From Bugula neritina (Eukaryota > Bryozoa > Gymnolaemata > Cheilostomatida > Bugulidae), in assembly GCA_964035545.1 (NCBI GenBank), contig CAXIUT010000217.1, positions 1 through 28,554 on the forward strand: a stretch of 28,554 nt of DNA. The letters run 5' to 3'. Every line of letters begins with the position of its first letter. Position 1 is the stretch's first letter. Positions 11,001 to 21,034 of the stretch are shown here, piece after piece. The position numbers and the translations under genes are program-made. The notes beneath the pieces were generated by a model that saw only the letters and a program-made list of their open reading frames with translations, was not told where the DNA came from and did not search any database.

Positions 11001-14000
11001 GGAACTCTTTTAAAACTAGTTAATCCGAAAACTCAATAAGCAGCCAGTCTTGAAGTTTTGCTCTTCTTGGCTCTCAATAGAGCAGTTTAAGCTGCGGCAA
11101 AAGGATTTAAATGTGGAATTAATGTCTTAGTTGTCGATGCTGGCAAACAAGTATGGAATGTATGTAGTCAATTACAATAAAGCAAGGCGAATCGCCAAAA
11201 AATCTAAAAACCTATCGGATAAGTTCTCAGTTATCTCAAAGAAATGAAAGAAGATAGTTAACCTGATTTATTACTTCTTCTTTCCCAACTATACTTCAAA
11301 ATAGCCTGGAAAATGAACACTATAGATAAGGATAAGTCATCACAGATATGATGCTTGATATTCTACCAAAAGGTCTACAAAGATCAGTGTGGTAAGCTAA
11401 GATGGGATTCATGTCAAAACAAGGAAAAAACGAACTTCAAGCTATCAGTAGTATCAAAGAAGCAGATCCTTCTTTACAAGCTAAATTATGGGTTAAACTG
11501 GCTAGAATAGCTCCAAATCCTTCAAAACAACAAGCTGCATATAGCAAAGCTCTATAAATATTAAGAAAAGAACATTCAGTAGAAATAGTCTAAGTTCTTA
11601 TCGAATACTCATAGTGGTAGCTGAGAGTAGGAAAATAACCTCTATAAATTATCATTAAGAATCTGTAATATGCTTCAAATTTGCTGATTTAAATCGAATA
11701 TGACCATGATATCGAAGAGGAAGATGGATAAGATGATGGAATGACGTTAAATAGTCATAGCAGAAGTCGCAGTCAATTTAGTAAAAAATCAAAGACTAGA
11801 ACAGTTAAATCTTCTCAGAAATAAATAAAAAAAGATAAAAAAATGACTGTTTCTAACAAATCAAAACCAAGTACTGTATCAAGAATGAATAGATCAGGTA
11901 GAGGTCAAAAGACAGTCAATAACAAAAACACAAAAAGTCTTTTCTCTCAAAGAGAAGAAGATCCAAATCCATAGTCACTAAATTGTGTTCATTATGAAAG
12001 ACTTTTCAGAATTTTTACTATTTTAGCCTCGATTTCAAGTGAAGGATCTAAAAAGATTGGCTATGCTCTTAATGCATGTGAGCAAGTAATCAATATTCTC
12101 AAAAAATCGATAGCCACATTTAATTAACTCCAGTAAAATGCAGCTAAACTTAATGAAAAAGAATAGAAGTCAAAATTAAAGATATAAAAAGTTCCATAAA
12201 CTATTTAAGAGTGGATAAACTACTAATTTCCAAAAGAATATCTTTAGAAGATATAAAAAAGTAGAGAACAGCAACTTTTTAGGAAGTTCTACTATCGAAA
12301 AACCATAACTCACTTATAACTATATTATTAAACTCACTAATATGATGAGAAGTATTGGACTTAACTATCAAACAATTCCTCTAAACTTCTTTAGCATGTA
12401 TCTCACTAAATATATCCTTAAAAATGATGATTACTGGCAATTGTAGCAAGTAAAAATGAAAAGATAACTCCTCGTTAGTAAACATCCAGAATAATAATCA
12501 GTAAAAGTTGATTTTTCAATCTTCAAAACTAGTGAAGATTAAATTAAAGAAGAAGTACTTAAAGCTGAATATCAAAAGGCTAACAATGTCTCTGATTCTA
12601 TTAATACTTTTGACTATCAAATAGCTCCCAATCTCATCAAGCCTTTATCCAAGTATAACTATTGGTACTAAATATCAGAATGTCTTCTTGATTTTGGTTA
12701 AATATCAACAGCTAAAAACTTTTTAACCCAATCTCTCAAATGTGCCAAAATATTAAACCATTCATAACTTATTGTCAAAATACATATTTGTCTATGTTAA
12801 ATAGCTTTTCTATAGGGATAGTATTAATAATCCATGAAACATCTTTCACTTGCCCATAGATTATGCAAATCATCAATATAATGGAAAAAGATAGTGATTT
12901 TAGCAACCAAACTTATGATCAATTTGAAAAGATATGACGCACTAAAGATCTTTTTAATCAAAGTTATGACCACAACAAGTGAATTAATAGATTAAAATTT
13001 AAAAGAAGGAAGAGATGGATCCAACTTCAAAATGGAAATACATTAACTTAAACAACTCACCATCGCAGTTGATATAGGACTGGTTAATGTAGCACTGAAA
13101 GGACTTCTTTAATAAAATATAAAATAAAATCAATAGTCTTTTAGTCTATCACTCAATGCTTTGGAAAAAAATATTAAATAAAGTCATCAAATTATATTGA
13201 CCATGCAAAACTATCAATAAATCATTTATAAATTTGAAGAAATAGTCAAAATCTATTAAACTAAAGGAGGAAATCATCTCTTTGACCTAGGAGCATCTAA
13301 TTTCCAAAAAATACTATCGATAACTAGCACTCTTCACAATAAAATCAAATAGTTTGCAGGAGTTTTGGCTTTAAGCTAACCACAAGGAGGATACTATAAC
13401 AACTTGGTCTAAATGCAAATAAAATTAGGATTCATGACAGTTAGTACTCTTTACGTTGAACATTTACTTTCGACAAGTTAAAATGCAGGCATTAATATGG
13501 AAGAAGCAGACACTGGCAATTAGATGCTAAGCAAATATATTCTTTCAGTAACAAAAGAAGTTGTCAAACACCAACAACCCGCTCCCACATAGTTAGATCA
13601 ACTATAAAATGCTTTAACTATCCTAAATGATATAGAAGTCCACATTTCATAAAAATCAGTCTACTATCCCAGACTCATCGCCATGCAAACCTTCATCAAC
13701 ACCATCATGGATAAACATTCATAATAAAGCATTTAGCTAGCAACTCAATTCAGAACATCTTTCGAAGATAGACTTTGTTCATATTAAAACGATCAACAAT
13801 GCTTCTCATATCAAAGTAAAGTCTATCAAGCACTAGTGGAACAATTTATATAAAATCCTAGTAGTGAGTATTTTTAGTACTTGAGCAAGTATCAACAAGC
13901 TTCTTCTATTGAGTCTACTTTCACTTTTTTGAAAAAGAAAATGAGTCCAAATCATAAGTTTTTATCAGCACTTAGACTCATTCAAAGAGGCTGTAGTCCT

Positions 14001-15299
14001 AAACTAACAGAAAAGCTAATATAAAGATAAAAGATATTTTCAGCAATAACTAAATATCCATCATATCAAGATAGTTTGAAATTTATTCCTAAAAATAGTT
14101 TATATATTATGATTCAACTCAACTAAAACAAAAATAAACTTTATTTTGGATTAGTTCAAAGCTAATCTTAGCCCGGAGTGAGAAAGTTTATTGGCAAAAT
14201 ATCAAATGTTTCATAACAATAACTTTCCAGTTATAAAAAGATTCAATAAATGTTACTTTAATATAAAAAAAGTATGTCCAAAACCACATTTGAAGATGCT
14301 CCAAAAATGGAAACCATAATGGCTCAAAATGAAGGAAAACTCAGATAAGTCAGAAATACACTATAATCTCTCAATTTGTGGTGGCTTAGATAAGTTATAT
14401 AGATATTAAAAACACCAAAAAGTATTGTTAATAATGCTGTTAATGAAAAAGATAAAAAAGGAGCAGCAAAAGATCAAAAAAAGAAAGGTGGAAAAGATTA
14501 AATAGCTGGATATTAATCTCCACTAGCAGCTTCTCCTTCAGGCATTTAAAGTATAGTATTTATGCTTGATTAATTCCTTTACAGTCTTCCTTACTAATAA
14601 ATGATACCATCTGAACTAGTCCCAACTGTTACCAAAGACAACAGTTTATATTGGGTTTCAAGAAAGCTTCAATAAGTGGGATTTCAGTCGTAACTAAACA
14701 ACTCAAATGGTTTCGGAGCAGACAAAGGTAAATACTTTGCCTATGACTTCAAAACTCTCGATATCAATTTTAAATAACTTTATACTCAACTAACAAAAGA
14801 AGGATAAAGTGTAAAAATGTAAGGAGTATAAAGTTCAACCCGTGTACCTGCTCTCGGCGACTACACTGATGCTTTCCAAAAAGGAGGATTTCTTTAAGTA
14901 TATGGAAACATCGATTTCGTGAACCATCTTAGATTTAATTCTTTCCTCTAATTTACAAGTTTCAACAAATTGAGGTTACTTATCATTCACGATCACCTTA
15001 ACTTCCCAAAATCTTTATTAAACAAACATACAGACATTAACAACTAATTCCCCTCAATTTTAATTGAATAATCAGACCAAGCCCTAGCTATTATATCCAA
15101 TTTGCTCAATTTAACAATCATAAAAGACAGATGGGTTTGTCCTCCAACTGAGATGTCAAACTACGTCAAAGACACATTCAAAGGCATTGCTAAGGGAACT
15201 TATATTGGAGCCGTTTTAAGACAACTTCGAAAAGAAACAGATAAGATAAATCATAATTTGATGGGATACATCCATGGACCAGCAGTGGTCAGACTCTGA
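8022..15299 (+). CDS. CFAP46: CFAP46, central-apparatus (C1d projection) protein (about 2411 aa)
   Basis: Long plus-strand gene from ATG 8022 to TGA 15297-15299 with two introns (21 and 22 nt). CFAP46 (TTC40, FAP46) is part of the C1d projection of the ciliary central pair and is needed for normal beating. The helical TPR-like repeat protein carries the family's N-terminal signature RYAFLIYNASTTLYKVTRFM with LRPGW after it (about residues 160-187), and a conserved-looking C-terminus with DRWVCPPTEMSNYVKDTF and GYIHGPAV. A basic Ser/Lys-rich disordered linker lies near 11,720-11,960. Length is close to animal and algal CFAP46. One frame break, equal to one missing base, lies between about 11,262 and 11,345. 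The frame before it (QLYFKIAWKMNT) and after it (TDMMLDILPKGL) both look coding. It is divergent from the large coiled-coil gene. Confidence 0.92.
8223..8243 (+). other. 21-nt intron 1 of CFAP46
   Basis: GTAAAT...TTCAAG, 21 nt. It holds an in-frame TGA that would end the protein after about 70 residues. Its length is a multiple of three, so only the stop would betray retention. It ends AAG, unlike the usual TAG. Confidence 0.85.
12261..12282 (+). other. 22-nt intron 2 of CFAP46
   Basis: GTAGAG...TTTTAG, 22 nt. Its removal shifts the frame exactly as needed to join the upstream PKEYLEKI segment to the downstream frame, which runs open to the end of the gene. Confidence 0.85.
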
Positions 15300-15410
15300 T
15301 CATCATTCATTCAATTCCTTTATTAAGTTTGTTCATTTGTTAAAATATATATGACTATTTATAGGATTATCTACATATTCAAATCAAAGATATAATTTTA
15401 ATTTACTTAA

Positions 15411-16409
15411 ATGAAGTAGAATCAACCAAGTAAAGAGTTACTGGCAAAAACAACCAAATGGCTGAACCAAGATTAAGGACTCTACTCACAACACCTCCAT
15501 AATTACAACCTCTGCCTGAGCATTTAATAGCCATCTTAGAAATAAAGTTAAATAAAAAATTTGATTCAAAATTATCTCAAAACCTAACAATATCTTCAAA
15601 CTGCTTTTGAATAGTTAAAAAATCCTCGACCGAAACCTTCAAAAGATGATAGAAACAAAGAATTCAAACTAAAAATAGACTAACTAAACAAATAGATCTA
15701 AACAATCTAGTCAGATATCAATATCAAAAAGAAGAGAACTCAAATTGACTCTTATTTAGTGGTTTTGATAGTTTAGCATATAAAATATCACTTGGAAATA
15801 TTTGATAAAGTTTGGAAATAATACCGCCAATTTGAAGGATTATAAGAAGAATAATCAATAATTAATGAATTAGAATTGGTTAAAAATAATATAATTCATC
15901 AAGATAACCTCAAAAAAATAAAAATATCTATTGCTGATATTGTTAACTCATAAAATTTTGAATAATTAATAACCAATCATAGAAATCTACAAAGAAAAAG
16001 AACACAACTTATATAAGAAGTATAAAGTTACATCTAAAATGAATTATTATCAAAAGACATGACTAAACTATACTAATAAAGAACACAAAAAATATAAACA
16101 ATCAATAACCAGCAAAATAAAGTACAATAAATCAATAAAACAATCGAAAATAAAAGATAGATTATAATGAATCTATAAAATCAAATAAAGTTTGTCTAGA
16201 ATGCTACAAATATAAAAAAATAGAAATAAAAGATGAGATACAAAAATGAATAAATCGAATAAGAACAAAAAATGAGAATAAAAAAGCTTAAAGAAAGAAA
16301 GATCTAGCCATCCAAAAAGATAATAATCAATCAATAATCCCAAAAATCAACCTATTTCTTTTACTGTTTATGGCTATTGGCAATAATAATGGGATTTTAC
16401 ATTGAATGA
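15411..16409 (+). CDS. Coiled-coil protein with C-terminal membrane anchor (332 aa)
   Basis: Uninterrupted frame from ATG 15411 to TGA 16407-16409, 333 codons. After about 70 polar residues the protein is almost all charged helix (Lys, Glu, Ile, Asn rich) with heptad character. A central hydrophobic stretch SYLVVLIVEHIKYHLEIF is present. The last 20 residues, YFFYCLWLLAIIMGFYIE, form one membrane-spanning segment with no lumenal tail, as in tail-anchored proteins. This suggests an ER, nuclear-envelope or vesicle membrane tether. I do not recognise a family, and no SNARE zero-layer pattern is evident. It lies 111 bp after CFAP46 and 27 bp before the next gene in the same direction. Confidence 0.75.
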
Positions 16410-16436
16410 TCGATATATTTAAGTTTATAATAATAT

Positions 16437-17060
16437 ATGAATAAAAAATAAGAACAAAAATAACAAGATAGAATAAATAAAATAAAATAGGAATCAAGTA
16501 GTTATCTCAAATAGTTATAAATAGTACAATAACATTCTAAATCATTAGTAGGTTAAATTAAAAATAAGGAAAAGAATATTATTTAATAATAAAATTGTAT
16601 TATCAAGGTTAATCAGTTATCATTCACTTAAAATGATATACATAGAAGTCAAATTATGAAAAAATCACAAATTAGAGTAGATAAAGATAACAATAAGATA
16701 GAAAATATAAAATAGTTGGACACAAGCTAAGATATATTGAAAAAATAAGAATAAATCAAAAATTAGTTGCTTATCAAATAAAGATAAAAAATAATGTACA
16801 TTTTATGATATCATAGTTCGTTTTTACATCAAAAGAAGGACATGCTTTCAAAAATACTATAACTAAAAACAGATAGAGGACTCTACAATTCTCATAAACG
16901 AGTCATACTCAAATAATTCATAGAAACAGTGAGAAAATTAAACTAACAACTATAAAACAAAAACAAAATTATCTAAGAATCAGTCAAAGATTATTAACAA
17001 CAGTAACATAAAATGAAACTTTCACAAGCAAACCTCATCTCCTACCTGCAAAACAACTGA
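16437..17060 (+). CDS. Small coiled-coil protein (200 aa, one intron)
   Basis: From ATG 16437 to TGA 17058-17060. A 21-nt GTA...TAG intron (16796-16816) carrying an in-frame TGA must be removed. The product is highly charged, mostly helix, rich in Lys, Glu, Asn and Ile, ending in SQANLISYLQNN. No signal peptide, membrane segment or known motif is visible. It starts only 27 bp after the stop of the anchored coiled-coil gene, close enough that the two promoters and UTRs may overlap. Function unknown. A further in-frame 21-nt GTA...AAG stretch near 16,550 might also be an intron, so the length could be 193. Confidence 0.65.
16796..16816 (+). other. 21-nt intron in small coiled-coil gene
   Basis: GTACAT...TCATAG, 21 nt, contains the only in-frame TGA of the gene. 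Its removal keeps the helix open to the stop at 17058. Confidence 0.8.
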
Positions 17061-17094
17061 TAATAACTACTTATCTTTATTATTTTAGATATTA

Positions 17095-17844
17095 TCATTT
17101 TAACTTCTGTTTCAAATTATCAGCAATAGCCTTCCTTATAAAATTTAACCGAATAACCGCCTAAAACTGCGAAAACTATCCCTTCAAACCATTAGTTATC
17201 GCCTCCTGTCTCAACAACCGATACACATCCACTGGAATCATCAACAGACAACTATCTTCCCCACTTTCCACCTAAACCTCCAACTTCATTCCAAACAAAC
17301 TATGCTCTCCAAAGATGGTTCCCTCCTAAGCATAGTATTTATAATCAGAGTTATAATTGATTTTTAATTTACCAAAGATAACAAAAGAAATATGATTACT
17401 AAAATTAGATAGTTAGTTTTTAGCACCCAATATTTGTATTTTACCAAGCCTAACCAAAGACTATGTAAGATGTTAACTAAATTTACAAAAAAGAACATGA
17501 TTATTTATCAACTCATTAACAAATTACTACAATACAAAAGATTTTAATATCTAGTTTGATGATTTCTGCATTGATAAATATTGCTTCATCAACGTCCTAA
17601 ACACATTCTTACCATCATCGTCACCCAATAACTATTTCTGTCTTGTTCTATGCTCTTTATATTGCTGCTAAATATACTATTCTTTCAAATTGTTTGACTA
17701 CTGGCGATGGATTTTATCCTACTATGCTGTATAAGTCATCCTTCCCTTTGAAAATGATCTCATGTTTTTTCGAGAAGTAGATAAAGGTGATATATTTCCC
17801 TTCCTTATCCCATTTCTGCTGTATTTGCGATTGATAAAATGCAT
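17095..17844 (-). CDS. Cyclic-nucleotide-binding-fold protein, probably non-binding (249 aa)
   Basis: Uninterrupted minus-strand frame from ATG 17844 to TGA 17095. A basic N-terminal region of about 90 residues is followed by one CNB (cAMP-binding type) domain: LFCKFSEHLTESLVRLGKI, SFVIFGKLKI, YYAEEGTIFGEHSLFG (near residues 172-185) and SCLLMIPVDVYRLL. In cAMP receptors the phosphate-binding cassette reads FGELAL...R-A-x-x-A. Here FGE is kept, but what follows is HSLFGMKLEVEVESGED, with no Arg to hold the phosphate. It is therefore likely a structural or scaffold CNB domain, as in several axonemal proteins, not a cAMP sensor. Its start is 35 bp after the FAIM gene stop. It converges on the small coiled-coil gene with 34 bp between. 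Confidence 0.75.
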
Positions 17845-17879
17845 CTGTGGTTTTATTATATATATATGTTAGATTAGTA

Positions 17880-18779
17880 TCAAATCAATGATCCTTGCTG
17901 TCCAGTTATTTGCATTTTTAGTGATTCAGCAGTCTGTTTGACTTTATTCATGACTTGTTTCATACTCATTCCATTTTATTTTTATTTTTAATCCGGTTTG
18001 CTAAACTAGCTCCAATCAGATTTCTCTTATGCTTTCATTTTAACCAAATCATTGTAAAGATTATTTCTTCCAAAGGTATTAGTAGCAAAATCATCAGAAT
18101 CAGGTCCATTAGCATCAACCTTATTAAAATTTTGAATAAAATTACCTACTCCATTTGTCTGAAAAGCATTTGTCTGGAAATTAACTGTCTAGTAAGCATT
18201 TGCTGTTACTTGAGGATTAGTTATTTGAGGTTCAGTGATTTATTACTTTTTGGTAGTAATTGATGGTTTTGGAGCAGAAGCAAATGAATCAAAATCAAAT
18301 ACTTCGAAATCGTTATTTAGAGGAGTAGTTTGTTTAGCGAAATCACCAAATTAAGAAAAAGGATCTTTCTTTTCTTTACTAAATTCACTAACAGTTTATG
18401 GTTTAACAACAAGTTTACTTGCAACCATTTAGACAAAATCTCTATTATCCAACCTCATCTAGAACTTGTTAATTTCTCCTTAAATTCTATAAATTCTACA
18501 GGTATGTCCTTGAATGATATGATTAAACTAAAAGTTATAATTCAAAATGCTACATCTCCTCATAAATACCTTTTCTAACTATACACCTAACTCCCATTCA
18601 AAGTCACCACTCTCTTCCCAGAAAGAGTCGAACTCGCCAACTCCATTATATACTCAGTCCCATTAATAGCAAACTTCCACCTAAAACGACGTTTAGACCT
18701 ATCATTAATCAAACTTATACTCAGCCACTTTCTTTCCACAGTCGAATTCTTAAAAACTAATAGCTTCAACACCTTGCAT
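17880..18779 (-). CDS. FAIM-domain protein with disordered adaptor-motif tail (285 aa, two introns)
   Basis: Minus-strand gene from ATG 18779 to TGA 17880. Two introns (22 and 20 nt) are removed to give exactly 286 codons. Residues about 24-104 form a FAIM1 (Fas apoptotic inhibitory molecule) beta domain: FRWKFAINGTEYIMEL, then TLSGKRVVTLNGSEV, IIQGHTCRIYRIEGE and FEMRLDNRDF. The order and the SGKRVV and GHTC signatures match the family. The tail (about 105-285) is unlike animal FAIM, which is domain only. It is polar and Phe-punctuated, with KKDPFSEFGDF (DPF motif), FEVFDFDSF and several N-x-F and Q-T-N repeats, then a basic helix near the end. DPF and similar Phe motifs bind clathrin adaptors in other eukaryotes, so a link to endocytosis is possible but inferred. 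It is divergent from the tether-like gene across 72 bp. Confidence 0.85.
18550..18569 (-). other. 20-nt intron 2 of FAIM gene
   Basis: GTATTT...GATGTAG on the minus strand, 20 nt. It contains a TGA in the reading frame. Removal joins SEVYSEKS to ILNYNFEFNH within the FAIM fold. Confidence 0.85.
18699..18720 (-). other. 22-nt intron 1 of FAIM gene
   Basis: GTATAA...ATGATAG on the minus strand, 22 nt. Removal restores the frame into FRWKFAINGTEY. Retention gives a TGA. Confidence 0.85.
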
Positions 18780-18851
18780 AGAACAGTTAGAATAGATTAT
18801 TTATTTAAATCGATTTAGAATATCCCAATCATACCTTATAATATTAATCAA
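18780..18851. promoter_or_regulatory. Divergent 72-bp intergenic space
   Basis: AT-rich spacer between the FAIM gene (minus) and the tether-like gene (plus), presumably a shared bidirectional promoter. No named element seen. Confidence 0.4.
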
Positions 18852-20957
18852 ATGAGAGCGGCACATAAACTCAAAATGACCTAAGTCAGAAACATCCAAA
18901 AGAACATGAAATAAAAATTGGATAAAGAAGTAGATGCTCTTAATCAACTCATGGACCTACCAGATTTTGACACCTCAGAGTAGTTAATATCCAATATAGG
19001 TTTTTTCAAACCCTTCTTAAAAGCGATAACTACATGCAAGTTTTATAAAAAATACCAGAATAAAAGAAAATATATTTTTTTGCTAAAAACTACCAAGCAT
19101 TCCTCTAAACGCAAGATGAATTGCTAAAATTATAAATACCAAAACTATAAGAAATACCAAAAGCAAAACAGTTTACATTTTAGCAATAGAAGTAATAGGA
19201 ACAAGTATAAAATTTTGAATAATCATCTGTGTTATAGATAATCGATTCATTTTCATCCTTTGTTTTATAAAAGAATCAATAGTAAACTTTAAGAGTATTT
19301 CAAATAATTCAATAAATGAAAAAACATAGCAAATACAAACCCTATTTTGACAACTATTCAACCAACAAGATCTTCCTATAAACCTACAACTCATTCATCG
19401 ACAACTGCAACAACGTACTAAACACTTCTAAAAATAAACTAATACGACAAAGCGATTGAAGTATATCTGGATTAGAAGTAAACATGCATATTGGGCGAGA
19501 TAAAAGTAAATTTAAATATAAATGATAGTACAAAATCAATGGGAAAGTAGATGTATCGTTTGATATAATTTATATAAAATTAGACTAAGCTATTTAAAGT
19601 TAGATTCAAAAGATAACTATAAAAACATTAATATATCAATGCCAAAATAGGATAATGGATTAGCAAATTAACTAAAAATTATTATTCTCTAGTATAGTCA
19701 CATATCTACTAAAAATAATAACTATCAGAAATACTATAAACACTCAATATCATCCTATAAAAATCTACATAGCTATAATCCAAAGGTATTTCACTTGAGA
19801 GATAACTCAAATAAATGATATCAGCCGATCTGCCTCTCCATATTTCTAAAGTCATATAGATAATAGTCGATTCAGTAAACTAGATTTTAAAATAAAAAAA
19901 TTAGCTATACTAATTCAGCTATTTCAGTTCTATCAGAAAGTTTTCGACATAACTAGGTAATTTAAAACTCATCAATAAATAAGATTTTGGTATAAAATGT
20001 GCTACATGCAAAGGAATCATACTGGTCAACTCTTTCATATTAATTTTATCTACTCTTTGTGATTAAAAATGGGCTTTTATACATGAAGGCGTTATCAGCA
20101 TTCTTATCAATAAAATAGCTTTAAACATTTTGAACTGCACTCTTCATTACTGGGACTACTACTTCATTTATCTTTTCTTTGAGAGACTAGCAATAGGCAA
20201 AGTAAGACATCGCTAGCTATTTTCAGGTGATGATATTCATCCAGGTTTACAATAAAAACTCCAAAAAATAAAACATCTATCATAATCCTCATGGTAACTA
20301 TTCTAAAATAAACTAGCCCACTAATTTTTCAAATAAATACTATCAACAATTCCATAATAACTGTTTTTATTCAAAAAATACGGATACGACCTTTAGAAAC
20401 AAGATCTCAAACCATCAACTTTCAGCATTAGCATCATTTTTCAATTATAAGAATTTTTCAAACAAATCCAGTATAGAATAAGTGAGCATCAAATCGAATA
20501 TATCGCTATCACTTTTTATTAATATATTTTATATACCATTTAGTATGTTTTATTTTGGACATATCATAAGAAAGGAACCCATGATAAAGTCTTCACATTG
20601 AATGCGAAACAATAAAAACTATTCAAAAAAGCTAAAGAGTTTAATTTTCTAGATCTAGAAGATATTAAAAAAAATAATATACTAGAACTGTCCAAAATCA
20701 ATAAATATGGTCTATACAAGCTAACATTCGAGATATACTTTATCACAGATATTTATAAAATTATAACGAAGGCCAGTAAAATCGATTGCTAGCACTTTAA
20801 TAGTCGATTAGCTAAAATAATGGCAAAAGATCAAAATAAATAAGTTATCGATGTCTCCAAACAACATTTTCAATAAATTTTGAATAAAATGATCAATATT
20901 TATCAGTAAAAACCAGAAAAAATGAAAAGCTACCTCCAAGATAAAAGAAAACAATGA
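18852..20957 (+). CDS. Vesicle-tether-like protein of the CATCHR type (Vps51/Exoc2/COG-like, about 694 aa)
   Basis: From ATG 18852 to TGA 20955-20957, with a 20-nt intron at 18980-18999. The N-terminus has a short coiled coil and then FDTSEFFQTLLK (residues 39-50) and FAKNYQAFLETQDELLKL (70-87). This is the layout of the Vps51/Sec5/COG1 N-terminal region, typically FDp..y...ll then NY..F....d.i..l. A later INEYDKAIEVYLDEKETC resembles the lP..i..c...g.Yd.ai..Y.ka segment of the same proteins. The rest is all helical, as expected of the rod-shaped tethers that hold vesicles at Golgi, endosome or plasma membrane. Which complex (GARP/EARP, exocyst or COG) cannot be decided. One frame break, equal to one extra base, lies at about 19,400-19,427, between FIDNCNN and TLLKINEYDKA. 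It converges on TOR with 77 bp between stops. Confidence 0.5.
18980..18999 (+). other. 20-nt intron in tether-like gene
   Basis: GTAGTT...AATATAG, 20 nt. Removal joins DFDTSE to FFQTLLK. The retained frame is open for a while but reads as low-quality sequence and ends at a TGA. Confidence 0.8.
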
Positions 20958-21034
20958 TATTCATCTGCTATTATCATATTATCTATATTAGACATATTGA
21001 CCAAATTACGATTTAAAAATTAGAAATAAAGAAA

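Noticed and set aside
11343-11389. A 47-nt GTCATC...AAG intron in CFAP46 restoring the frame
   Set aside because: It is more than twice the size of all the other introns, lacks the GTA start, and would remove a stretch (TDMMLDILPKGL) that looks coding.
17955-18263. Plus-strand 102-codon ORF rich in Ile, Leu and Phe
   Set aside because: Antisense of the disordered tail of the FAIM gene, whose minus-strand reading is exact after two intron removals.
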